Positions 7,701-14,630 of a DNA stretch of 37,751 nucleotides are shown piece by piece. Within the stretch, counting starts at the first letter, position 1. Each line of letters begins with the position of its first letter. Source of the stretch: Deltaproteobacteria bacterium (GTDB taxonomy: Bacteria > Desulfobacterota > Syntrophia > Syntrophales > Smithellaceae). The stretch lies in the NCBI GenBank assembly GCA_025361065.1, contig JANYAY010000008.1, positions 1-37,751 of the forward strand, read 5' to 3'. The notes below the pieces were generated by a model that worked only from the letters and a program-made list of their open reading frames with translations, searched no databases and was not told the DNA's origin. The translations under genes were made by a program, and so were the position numbers.

Positions 7701-7809
7701 CCGTCATGCCGGTGAAAACCGGCATCCAGAACATATTGGAAATACTGGATTTCCCCGTATCGATCACGGGGCAGGCTCTTCGTCGCGCTTCGCTTGCACG
7801 GAATGACGA
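7701..7809. repeat. palindromic repeat (type D) in thiN leader
   Basis: Flanks read CGTCATGCC and GGAATGACG. Inside are the hairpins GCCGGT-GAAA-ACCGGC and CCCCGT-ATCGATC-ACGGGG and the stretch TCGTCGCGCTTCGCTTGCACG. This is the architecture of the common GTCATtCCCG-type intergenic repeats of bacterial genomes. No protein is encoded. Confidence 0.7.
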
Positions 7810-7876
7810 AACGGTAATTACGACACAGACTCCAAGTCCGGCAATGACAAAGGAGCATGTTGGCAGATAAATAATT

Positions 7877-8548
7877 ATGACTCAAAAAATAATCATAATA
7901 AGCGGCGGAAGATTGGGTGATCCCGTTTTTTTTCAGAAGCGGCTGGCAGACATGGACAGCTTCCTGACTATTTGCTGTGACGGCGGCATTCGTTATTTAG
8001 CGAACTTGAAAATTCCGCCTGATGTGATTATCGGCGATATGGATTCAGCCAACGCCAGCGAGTTGGAAGCTTATGCGGCTCGCGGAGTGAGAATTTTAAA
8101 ATACCCGTCGGACAAAGATGCTACCGATACCCAACTTGCCCTGGAACATGCATTGGGGCTTGAGCCGGAGGCAATTGAAATATGGGGCGCGTTGGGTGGG
8201 AGAATTGATCATGCATTGGCCAATTTATTTTTGCTAAACATGGGTCAAAAAGCCGGAATAAAAATCAGGTTGATTGATGAATTCTGTGAAACTTTTATCA
8301 TGGAAAGGGAAACCACTTTTGCGGATGCTATCGGACAAACAGTTTCTCTATTTGCGTTGAGTTTCAAAACAGAAGGTGTAACCCTGCAGGGTTTTCAATA
8401 TTCCCTGGATAACGAGGCGCTGGAAATGAGTAATCCGCGTGGCATCAGCAATATCATTGTCAGCTCTCCGGCGATAATTTATAGCAGTTCCGGCAGTCTT
8501 CTGGTAGTCCGGTACTGGAAGAAAGATTTTTTCCCGGGGGCTGATTGA
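7877..8548 (+). CDS. thiN: thiamine pyrophosphokinase ThiN
   Basis: Transfers pyrophosphate from ATP to free thiamine, giving the cofactor TPP. At 223 residues the length is normal. Diagnostic segments are ICCDGGIRYL near residue 35, PPDVIIGDMDS near residue 55 (metal-binding acids), YPSDKDATDTQLALEHAL near residue 80 and WGALGGRIDHALANL near residue 110. The C-terminal thiamine-binding beta barrel ends with SNPRGISNII and a late SLLVVRYW strand. The ribosome binding site is poor. It is first in the riboswitch 2 operon, about 350 bases after the terminator because repeats fill the leader. Because ThiN needs free thiamine, its presence suggests salvage or a TMP phosphatase rather than the ThiL route. 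Confidence 0.95.
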   Translation: MTQKIIIISGGRLGDPVFFQKRLADMDSFLTICCDGGIRYLANLKIPPDVIIGDMDSANASELEAYAARGVRILKYPSDKDATDTQLALEHALGLEPEAIEIWGALGGRIDHALANLFLLNMGQKAGIKIRLIDEFCETFIMERETTFADAIGQTVSLFALSFKTEGVTLQGFQYSLDNEALEMSNPRGISNIIVSSPAIIYSSSGSLLVVRYWKKDFFPGAD

Positions 8549-8567
8549 AAAATGAAACCTGTTAAAG

Positions 8568-8670
8568 TCAATGACACTCGCTGAAAACGAGCGGAGTGAA
8601 GTTTGAAGCGCTAGTGGAATTGATCCCGAAAGCGAAGCCCTGCGGCTGCAGGGCGAAGCTATTCGGGATC
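8568..8670 (+). repeat. dispersed repeat B, copy 2, at the thiD start
   Basis: Homologous to 5013-5109. It carries the hairpins CACTCGCT/AGCGGAGTG and GATCCCGAA/TTCGGGATC, plus an inner CCCTGCGGCTGCAGGG. It lies between a vestigial ATGAAACCTGTTAAAGT (8552-8568) and the real thiD start ATGAAACCAGTCAAAGT (8688-8704), so its insertion appears to have split and duplicated the gene start. Confidence 0.88.
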
Positions 8671-8687
8671 TCTGAGGTCAGATTATT

Positions 8688-9542
8688 ATGAAACCAGTCA
8701 AAGTATTGTGCATCGGTGGATCGGATTCCAGTGGCGGCGCCGGTATTCAGGCCGATTTGAAGGCCGTGACCGCCTGCGGTTGCTACGGACTGAGTGTGAT
8801 TACAGCGGTAACAGCGCAGAATACTTTTGGCGTACAGGATATATTGGAGATTGCTCCGGAATTTGTCGCCAGACAAATTGACGTCGTATTGAATGACATT
8901 GGGGCGGATGCAGTAAAAACCGGCATGTTGCTGACGGCGGGTATAGTCCTTGCTGTTGCCGGGAAGATCAGGGAACATAATATTGAAAAATTAGTTGTCG
9001 ATCCGGTAATGCTGGCGAAAGGCGGAAGGAATCTAATGCTGGCGGCAGCCAGGGAGTCATTGGTGAAAAAACTGCTTCCTCTGGCTCTGGTTGTTACTCC
9101 CAATATTCCCGAAGCGGAGAAATTAGCCGGGATGGAAATCAAGTCTGTTGCCGCGATGAAGAAGGCAGCGGTTATTATCCACAAGTTTGGTATGCAAAGT
9201 GTTTTGATTAAGGGCGGCCATCTTCAGAGCAACAAGCAAAAAGAAGTTATTGATGTTCTTTTTAATGGGAAAAATTATCAGGAATATTCTTCGTCGCGCA
9301 TAGATCTTGCCGACTCTCATGGTACTGGTTGTACCTATGCTTCAGCTCTGGCGGCGGGACTTGCCTTGGGGAAAGACGTTGCAACTGCGGCCGGGTTGGC
9401 GAAAAAGCTGGTTACTTCAGCTATCATTAATTCTGTAGACTTGGGGGCGGGACACGGCTCAGTCGATGCTTTGGCCGGAAAAATCAACCACCTCGCAGCA
9501 AGCTGCGGAGAATTGACGCTCGTCACGCGTGAGCGGGATTGA
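8688..9542 (+). CDS. thiD: hydroxymethylpyrimidine (phosphate) kinase ThiD
   Basis: Phosphorylates HMP and HMP-P to HMP-PP, the pyrimidine donor for ThiE. Ribokinase-fold signatures are all present: IGGSDSSGGAGIQADLKA at residues 8-25, AVTAQNTFGV, the VVDPVMLAKGG loop, VTPNIPEAEKL, VLIKGGH and the DSHGTGCTYASALAAGLALG anion hole with catalytic Asp region near residue 205. The start is set by GAGG ten bases upstream and by the normal MKPVKVLCIGG opening. Two oddities: MKPVKV is encoded a second time at 8552, before repeat B2, and the last 20 residues (from about residue 265) are encoded by repeat A3. The 284-residue length is a little above the usual 260-270. It is in the thiN-thiD-thiC riboswitch 2 operon. 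Confidence 0.95.
   Translation: MKPVKVLCIGGSDSSGGAGIQADLKAVTACGCYGLSVITAVTAQNTFGVQDILEIAPEFVARQIDVVLNDIGADAVKTGMLLTAGIVLAVAGKIREHNIEKLVVDPVMLAKGGRNLMLAAARESLVKKLLPLALVVTPNIPEAEKLAGMEIKSVAAMKKAAVIIHKFGMQSVLIKGGHLQSNKQKEVIDVLFNGKNYQEYSSSRIDLADSHGTGCTYASALAAGLALGKDVATAAGLAKKLVTSAIINSVDLGAGHGSVDALAGKINHLAASCGELTLVTRERD
9482..9540 (+). repeat. dispersed repeat A, copy 3, inside thiD 3' end
   Basis: 59 bases matching the two ends of repeats A1 and A2 but lacking about 42 internal bases; the junction lies at the repeated GCAAGCT. It begins AATCAACCACCTCGCAGCAAG and ends GTGAGCGGGATT, whose final T starts the thiD stop codon TGA. The repeat is therefore translated as the ThiD C-terminal tail. Confidence 0.88.
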
Positions 9543-9628
9543 AAAAGTAAGCAAAGCTGGTATTACGAAGTACAAAGATTGGAAAATAATTAAACGTCTT
9601 GATAAAGGCGAAGTATTTGGAGGGTAAA

Positions 9629-10900
9629 ATGACACAACTGGAAATGGCCCGCAAAGGGATGATCTCGGAAGAAATGAAAGTCTGTGCAAAGGCCGAGGAT
9701 GTATCACCGGAGTTTATCCGGCAGGGAATAGAAAAAGGAACAATAGTGGTCTGCCGTAATAGTAATCACATCGGCATTGAACCTCTGGCGATCGGTGAAG
9801 GATTGCGCACAAAGGTTAATGCTAATATTGGAACTTCCAAAGACCATGTCGATTTAAACGTGGAATTAGAAAAGCTCAAAATTGCCACGGACGCAGGGGC
9901 TGATGCTGTGATGGATCTTTCCACCGGAGGTGATTTAGCGGCCATCAGAAAAGCCATCATGGATAAGGCAAAAGTAGCCATTGGTACAGTGCCTATTTAT
10001 CAGGCTGCCTGTAAAATTATTGCCCAAAAGAAAGCCATTTCGGAGATGACGGCCGATGATATGTTTGCTGTGATTGAAGAAAACGGGCGTGATGGAGTTG
10101 ATTTCATTACCGTTCACTGCGGGGTAACAAGACTGAGTGTGGCGGCGATAGAAAAGCAGGGCCGGGTTTTGGGTATCGTCAGCAGGGGCGGCGCCATGAC
10201 GGCCAGCTGGATGGCCTGCAATGATCAGGAAAATCCTTTATACGAACAATATGATCGTTTGGTGGAGATTGCGCGGCAATATGATATGGTTTTGAGTCTC
10301 GGAGACGGTTTACGTCCCGGGGCTAATGCCGATGCCACTGATCGCGGGCAATTGCAGGAATTGATTATTTTAGGTGAACTCGCATCACGGGCGCGGGCGG
10401 CAGGAGTCCAGGTAATGATTGAAGGACCAGGCCATGTTCCCATACGGGATATTGAAGCGAATATCAGATTGCAGAAAAAAATATGCCAGGGCGCTCCGTT
10501 TTATGTTTTGGGGCCGCTGCCCACTGATATTGCACCGGGTTATGATCATATTACATCAGCCATCGGCGGTGCAATCGCCGGAGCAGCCGGTGCCGATTTC
10601 CTTTGCTATGTCACTCCCGCGGAGCATTTACGCCTGCCGACGCTTGATGATGTCCGGGAAGGCGTTATTGCCGCGCGCATTGCCGCTCATATTGCCGATA
10701 TCGCCAAAGGTCTGCCCGGGGCCCGGGAGCGGGATCGAAAAATGTCCGAATGCCGTAAAAACTTTGATTGGCAGGGGCAGGTGGATTTATCCATTGATCC
10801 CCAAAAAGCAGAAGCGCTTTTAGAGAAAAGTAAAAGCGCCGAGGATGAAGGCTGTACAATGTGCGGCGAGCTCTGCGCGATCAGGTTAGGCAAGAAATGA
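9629..10900 (+). CDS. thiC: phosphomethylpyrimidine synthase ThiC
   Basis: ThiC is a radical SAM enzyme that converts aminoimidazole ribotide to HMP-P, the pyrimidine precursor of thiamine. The start is the ATG at 9629, five bases after GGAGGG; an upstream TTG at 9599 lacks such a site. The 423-residue protein is the short form without the N-terminal extension of the enterobacterial enzyme. Visible signatures are NSNHIGIEPLAIG, NANIGTSKDHVD, DLSTGGDL, DFITVHCGV, SRGGAM, LSLGDGLRPG, EGPGHVP and GPLPTDIAPGYDHIT. The C-terminal cluster motif is CTMCGELC, spaced C-X2-C-X3-C, compared with C-X2-C-X4-C in the long form. It is the third gene of the riboswitch 2 operon. Confidence 0.96.
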   Translation: MTQLEMARKGMISEEMKVCAKAEDVSPEFIRQGIEKGTIVVCRNSNHIGIEPLAIGEGLRTKVNANIGTSKDHVDLNVELEKLKIATDAGADAVMDLSTGGDLAAIRKAIMDKAKVAIGTVPIYQAACKIIAQKKAISEMTADDMFAVIEENGRDGVDFITVHCGVTRLSVAAIEKQGRVLGIVSRGGAMTASWMACNDQENPLYEQYDRLVEIARQYDMVLSLGDGLRPGANADATDRGQLQELIILGELASRARAAGVQVMIEGPGHVPIRDIEANIRLQKKICQGAPFYVLGPLPTDIAPGYDHITSAIGGAIAGAAGADFLCYVTPAEHLRLPTLDDVREGVIAARIAAHIADIAKGLPGARERDRKMSECRKNFDWQGQVDLSIDPQKAEALLEKSKSAEDEGCTMCGELCAIRLGKK

Positions 10901-10983
10901 AGGATTAATAAAAAGCCCCATATTTAATGAATTGTGACTTTGTGATATCGTGAGCAAGGAAAATATTCAAAAGGAGGGAAGCC

Positions 10984-11292
10984 ATGATTTGTGTAATAGC
11001 CACAGTGAATATAAAAGAAGGTAAAAGAGATGATTACTTGGCGGAGTTGCGGAAAATTATTCCCGACGTACGCCGGGAGATCGGCAATATTGAATATGCT
11101 CCCTATATCGATTTTCCTTCCGGGTTTCCTGTGCAGCCGCCCATCAGGCGGGATACAGTTACAATTGTTGAAAAATGGGAAAGCATGGATGCGCTGAAGA
11201 AACACATGACCGCACCACACATGGGACCCTATCGCCTGGCAACAAAAGAAATTGTACAAGCAATGCAGGTGCAGGTTCTCAGTCAGGCCTAG
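10984..11292 (+). CDS. ABM-domain (putative quinol monooxygenase) protein
   Basis: 102 residues with an excellent AGGAGG ribosome binding site. It fits the dimeric ferredoxin-like ABM fold: an N-terminal strand MICVIATVNIKEGKRDDYLAEL, a helix around LRKIIPDVRREIGNIEYAPY, and the typical VTIVEKWESMDALKKHMTAPHM segment containing the conserved Trp and His. Family members include quinol monooxygenase YgiN and heme-degrading enzymes, but many have no known substrate. The gene follows thiC in the same direction after 83 bases with no visible terminator, so it could be co-transcribed with the thi operon. A direct role in thiamine metabolism is not established. Confidence 0.82.
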   Translation: MICVIATVNIKEGKRDDYLAELRKIIPDVRREIGNIEYAPYIDFPSGFPVQPPIRRDTVTIVEKWESMDALKKHMTAPHMGPYRLATKEIVQAMQVQVLSQA

Positions 11293-11303
11293 AATAGACT
11301 GAA

Positions 11304-11338
11304 GGCTGATGGCCGAGGGCCGAGGGCCGAGGGCTGAA
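11304..11338. repeat. 7-base tandem repeat (GGCCGAG)n
   Basis: Five consecutive heptamers read GGCTGAT, GGCCGAG, GGCCGAG, GGCCGAG, GGCTGAA. They lie between the ABM gene and cca. Slippage could make this variable in copy number. Confidence 0.85.
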
Positions 11339-11382
11339 GGAACAGCGGAATGCAATGACAAAAATAGAAGGCAGAGAATAAC

Positions 11383-12711
11383 TTGGAAAACAGCATCTAC
11401 AATCATGCTGTAGAAATTGTTCGTAAGCTGAAGCGCGAAGGCTTTGAGGCCTATTTTGTCGGCGGTTGTGTGCGCGACTTTATCCGCAACGTTCCACCTG
11501 ATGACTATGATATAGTTACCTCTGCTCATCCCGGACAGGTGATGGCAATCTTTCCCCATACAGTCGCTGTAGGCGCAAAGTTTGGTGTTGTTGCCGTTAT
11601 TATCGAAAGTCATCCTTATGAAGTAGCGACGTTTCGCAGTGACGATGCCTATATAGATGGTCGCAGACCTTCCAGCATACATTTCTCTACCTCCTTTGAA
11701 GATGTATTCCGCCGCGATTTTACCATTAACGGCCTGCTGATGAATCCGGAGACGGAAGAGATCATTGATCATGTCGGAGGCCGAGACGATATTGAGAAAA
11801 AAATAATCCGGACCATAGGCGATCCGGATCGCCGCTTCAGCGAAGACTATCTGCGGATGCTGCGGGCAATTCGTTTTGCCGCTAATCTGCATTATGAGAT
11901 TGATCCTCCCACAAATGATTCCATAGCGAAGTATGCTGCAAAAATTACACAAATCAGTGCTGAACGACTCCGGGAAGAGCTAGGTAAAATACTTACCCGT
12001 GCCGGAGCCCGTCGTGGTTTTGAAATTATGGCCAAAACAAAATTATTGCGGGAAATTTTGCCGGAAGTGGACAGGCTGCAGGGAGTTAGGCAACCGCCGC
12101 AGTTCCATCCGGAAGGAGACGTCTGGCAGCATACCTTAATAATGCTGGATCTGCTGCCGCGAAAGAGTAAGCTGGCGAATAATCGTCACTTGGCCTGGGC
12201 TGTGCTTTTGCACGACGCCGGTAAAGCCGTGACTCGAACTGAAGATGAAAAGGGAGTCCATTTTTATGGCCATGTGCAGGCGGGAGAAGAAATTGCCGCC
12301 GCCATTATGCAACGGCTGAGATTTTCGCGTACCGACCAGGAAGTGATAACAAGCCTGATTCACTATCATATGGTGTTTATGAATGTCCAAAAAATGCGGA
12401 AAGGACGGCTGAAACGATTTCTGCGTATGCCTGATTTTGATTTGCATCTGGAGTTGCATAGGCTGGATTGCCGGGCCAGCCACGATATGCTGGATAATTA
12501 TGAATTTTGCCGAAACCAGCTGGAGCATCTGGAAAAAGAAGATTTGCACCCGCCGCGCCTGCTGACCGGTAATGATTTGATGGCTCTGGGCTTTGCTCCC
12601 GGGAAAATTATGGGGGAAATACTGCGCGCTCTGGAAGACAGGCAATTGGAGGGCACGATTGCCACTCGTCAGGAAGCGGAAAATTTTGTTCGAAGTAAAT
12701 GGAACAAGTGA
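11383..12711 (+). CDS. cca: CCA tRNA nucleotidyltransferase / poly(A) polymerase family, HD domain
   Basis: Class II nucleotidyltransferase that adds or repairs the tRNA 3' CCA end. 442 residues from a TTG start with a weak GAAGG ribosome binding site. The head domain shows YFVGGCVRDFIRN at residues 24-36 and the catalytic DDYDIV shortly after. RRDFTINGLLMN, the RFSEDYLRMLRAIRFAA motif and SAERLREEL follow. A C-terminal HD phosphohydrolase domain has HPEGDVWQHT and VLLHDAGK. The HD domain suggests repair with phosphatase/phosphodiesterase activity as in the E. coli enzyme. Some deltaproteobacteria divide the work between separate CC- and A-adding enzymes, which cannot be ruled out. Its stop overlaps the next gene's ATG. 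Confidence 0.93.
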   Translation: MENSIYNHAVEIVRKLKREGFEAYFVGGCVRDFIRNVPPDDYDIVTSAHPGQVMAIFPHTVAVGAKFGVVAVIIESHPYEVATFRSDDAYIDGRRPSSIHFSTSFEDVFRRDFTINGLLMNPETEEIIDHVGGRDDIEKKIIRTIGDPDRRFSEDYLRMLRAIRFAANLHYEIDPPTNDSIAKYAAKITQISAERLREELGKILTRAGARRGFEIMAKTKLLREILPEVDRLQGVRQPPQFHPEGDVWQHTLIMLDLLPRKSKLANNRHLAWAVLLHDAGKAVTRTEDEKGVHFYGHVQAGEEIAAAIMQRLRFSRTDQEVITSLIHYHMVFMNVQKMRKGRLKRFLRMPDFDLHLELHRLDCRASHDMLDNYEFCRNQLEHLEKEDLHPPRLLTGNDLMALGFAPGKIMGEILRALEDRQLEGTIATRQEAENFVRSKWNK

Positions 12712-13478
12712 TGAAAAATAATTGGCGAAAAACAGCAATTTTAATATTTGTTTCTCTATTGATTATCTCTTGTCATAGTAAGGCAGCGCGCATGGAATCG
12801 GTGTCGCCGCATCCTACTGCAAAATCGCTGGAGCTGATGGGCTTTACAATTCAGGCCGGAGCTTTTGCCAAAGTGGAAAACGCGGCACGCTTGGCGGAAG
12901 TACTTAAGGATCGCGGATTGGATGCCACCTACTTTGTTGCCGCTGATGGACTTTTTAAAGTTCGCTTCGGTAATTTCTCTACAAAAGAAATGGCCAGGCA
13001 AAGAGCGCAAAGATTGAGAGATGCCGGTGTCATCGAAGAATTTTATATTGTTCAACCCGATGACTACGCTGTTGCCCGGAGAAAACAATATGGAACAAGT
13101 TATTTTCGCGAAGCACTGGTAAAGACAGCTCGTGATTTTATTGGAGTCCCCTATCTCTGGGGTGGGACATCATCTGATACAGGCTTCGATTGCAGTGGCT
13201 TGACGATGACGATTTATCAATTGAACGGGTTGAATTTACCGCGGCATTCGGGGCATCAATTTGAAGCCGGCAATCCTGTGGACAGAGACCAACTGCAAAA
13301 AGGCGATTTAATATTTTTTGTCACAAAGGGTAAAGGCAATAAAGTATCACATGTCGGCATATATATCGGAGATGGCCGGTTTATCCATGCTCCCTCACGT
13401 GGTAAAAATATCCGCATTGATTCTCTCTTTGGTAGTTATTTCGCCGGGCGGTTCGTCGGCGGAAGGACTTATCTCTGA
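12711..13478 (+). CDS. SPOR and NlpC/P60 domain lipoprotein (peptidoglycan endopeptidase)
   Basis: 255 residues starting at the ATG that overlaps the cca stop (TGATG), which implies coupled translation. The N-terminus is a lipoprotein-type signal ending IISC, with lipid cysteine at residue 21. Next comes a SPOR domain (about residues 43-115; GFTIQAGAFAKVENAARLAEVL, FKVRFGNFSTKEMARQRAQRL), which binds denuded septal glycan. The C-terminal NlpC/P60 domain (about 125-255) has Cys161 in FDCSGL, His214 in SHVGIYIG and His226 in FIHAPS as the catalytic triad. It probably cuts stem peptides in the periplasm during growth or division. No partner division genes are adjacent. Confidence 0.92.
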   Translation: MKNNWRKTAILIFVSLLIISCHSKAARMESVSPHPTAKSLELMGFTIQAGAFAKVENAARLAEVLKDRGLDATYFVAADGLFKVRFGNFSTKEMARQRAQRLRDAGVIEEFYIVQPDDYAVARRKQYGTSYFREALVKTARDFIGVPYLWGGTSSDTGFDCSGLTMTIYQLNGLNLPRHSGHQFEAGNPVDRDQLQKGDLIFFVTKGKGNKVSHVGIYIGDGRFIHAPSRGKNIRIDSLFGSYFAGRFVGGRTYL

Positions 13479-13778
13479 AATTGATTTCAATAACTATGAA
13501 ATATGCAGGTAGCACGTCAGTCGGGATTGAAAATTCAATTCGATCATTCTTTCCTGATTATTCATTTTTATTTGCGGCAAAGGACGCTGCGATATGAGCT
13601 TCATTTTTTTCTGATAACTGTTAAAGCCTTGCCAATAAAGGATTACAGCGGTTAGATCAAAATGGTAATGATATCTTGTGAACTTCTAAGATAGAACGAT
13701 TGGTAAAAGTTTGAATGAGGAAGTGATCTGTCAGAAGGAAGAAAAATAAAAAAAGTTTATTTTATTTTGTAGTTTTTG
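13479..13778. other. intergenic region, no gene seen
   Basis: Three hundred bases of A+T-rich sequence between the NlpC/P60 gene and the promoter of the H1-like gene. Both strands show only short frames without ribosome binding sites. A small RNA here cannot be ruled out but nothing supports one. Confidence 0.4.
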
Positions 13779-13807
13779 TTGACCGCAGATAAAAAATAAA
13801 GTAAAAT
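13779..13807 (+). promoter_or_regulatory. strong predicted promoter of H1-like gene
   Basis: TTGACC (13779-13784) and TAAAAT (13802-13807) are separated by exactly 17 bases, with A/T-rich sequence upstream of the -35 that may act as an UP element. Each box has a single mismatch to the sigma-70 consensus. Confidence 0.75.
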
Positions 13808-13884
13808 CAAACCACAAGAATGCATGAGGATGCATTTGCGGTAAATAATTTAAAAAGCAATTTAACAAAAGGAGGCTTTACCTG

Positions 13885-14082
13885 ATGACAGCAACAGCAA
13901 AGAAAGTCGTGAAGAAGGCTGCAAAACCGGCAGCAAAGAAAGCAGTAGCAAAGAAAGTCGTGAAGAAAGCCGTAGCAAAAAAAGCTGTGGCCAAGAAAGT
14001 AGTAGCCAAGAAAGTAGCAGCAAAGAAAGTTGTGAAGAAGGCTGCTCCCAAATCAGTCAAGAAGGCAGCAACAAAAAAATAA
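13885..14082 (+). CDS. histone H1-like Lys/Ala-rich DNA-binding protein
   Basis: 65 residues, of which 26 are lysine and nearly all the rest alanine or valine, arranged as AKKVV, AKKAV and VKKAA units with a few prolines. This is the composition of the C-terminal tails of eukaryotic H1 and of bacterial H1-like proteins such as Hc1 and AlgP-type tails. It should bind DNA non-specifically and compact the nucleoid. No globular domain is present. The start is firm: GGAGG lies nine bases upstream, and a near-consensus promoter sits 77 bases before the ATG. The gene contains internal direct repeats (GCAAAGAAAGT at 13897, 13948 and 14020), so length may vary among strains. A hairpin follows the stop directly. 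Confidence 0.85.
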   Translation: MTATAKKVVKKAAKPAAKKAVAKKVVKKAVAKKAVAKKVVAKKVAAKKVVKKAAPKSVKKAATKK

Positions 14083-14105
14083 GCAAAGAGTAATAAACTT
14101 TTTGC
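14083..14105 (+). other. hairpin directly after H1-like gene
   Basis: GCAAAGAGT and ACTTTTTGC form a nine-pair stem (one G-U) with loop AATAA, starting at the base after the stop codon. There is no long T run after it, so it may be a weak terminator or an mRNA-stabilising 3' structure. Confidence 0.5.
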
Positions 14106-14630
14106 AGTTGCAACTTTTAAGTGATTAAGTTCGCTTAATGGTTAGTTATGCCTTTTAAAAACTTTACTTTCCGCTGGATGTGGTAAAGTATTGTCCTTTA
14201 TCGGACCGGATATCAATTGTTGATCCGGAAGTAAAGGATTGACTGGTGGTGATTAAATAAGCCTGAAAATGCTGGAAGCATTGGAGGGCATTCTTTTCTT
14301 TAAAACAGGCCGCCTATAGTTCAACTATTCATGCAGCTGGCCCGACCGGGTTATTTCGTCGTGGAGCAAGGTGAATAGATACTGTGGATTGCTCAATGGC
14401 GCGTACGTGCCATTTCAAAAGGGCATAAAAAAATATTGCCACGCGTTAAATCACATCCTGGTATTTGCCGCTGCCTTTCAATTTAATATATTATTCACCT
14501 TATTAATAATGCTTGACCTGAAGTGTGGTATGGAAGGAAAAAAAGCTTCTATAATATTTTTCATACGACGATTGGCCACTGGTCCGGTTGAAACTGCAAA
14601 GTAAAAGCGAAAGGATTATTAATCCGCAAA
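14106..14630. other. intergenic region with imperfect hairpins
   Basis: Includes the hairpin CCGGAT...ATCCGG at 14206-14228 nested in a larger one formed by CTTTACTTTCCG (near 14162) and CGGAAGTAAAGG (near 14226). A 77-codon GTG frame (14371-14604) with a hydrophobic stretch is open, but I do not call it. GGATTATTAATCC, a 13-base palindrome, lies just before the kinase start and could be an operator. Confidence 0.45.

Noticed and set aside
13885-14082. A pure DNA tandem repeat rather than a gene
   Set aside because: Strong ribosome binding site, promoter and stop, and the unit keeps one frame with Lys/Ala/Val bias, so it is treated as a real H1-like gene.
14371-14604. 77-codon GTG frame with a hydrophobic middle
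   Set aside because: A GGAG lies near, but there is no recognisable family, and it sits in a region of hairpins before the kinase; support is too thin.
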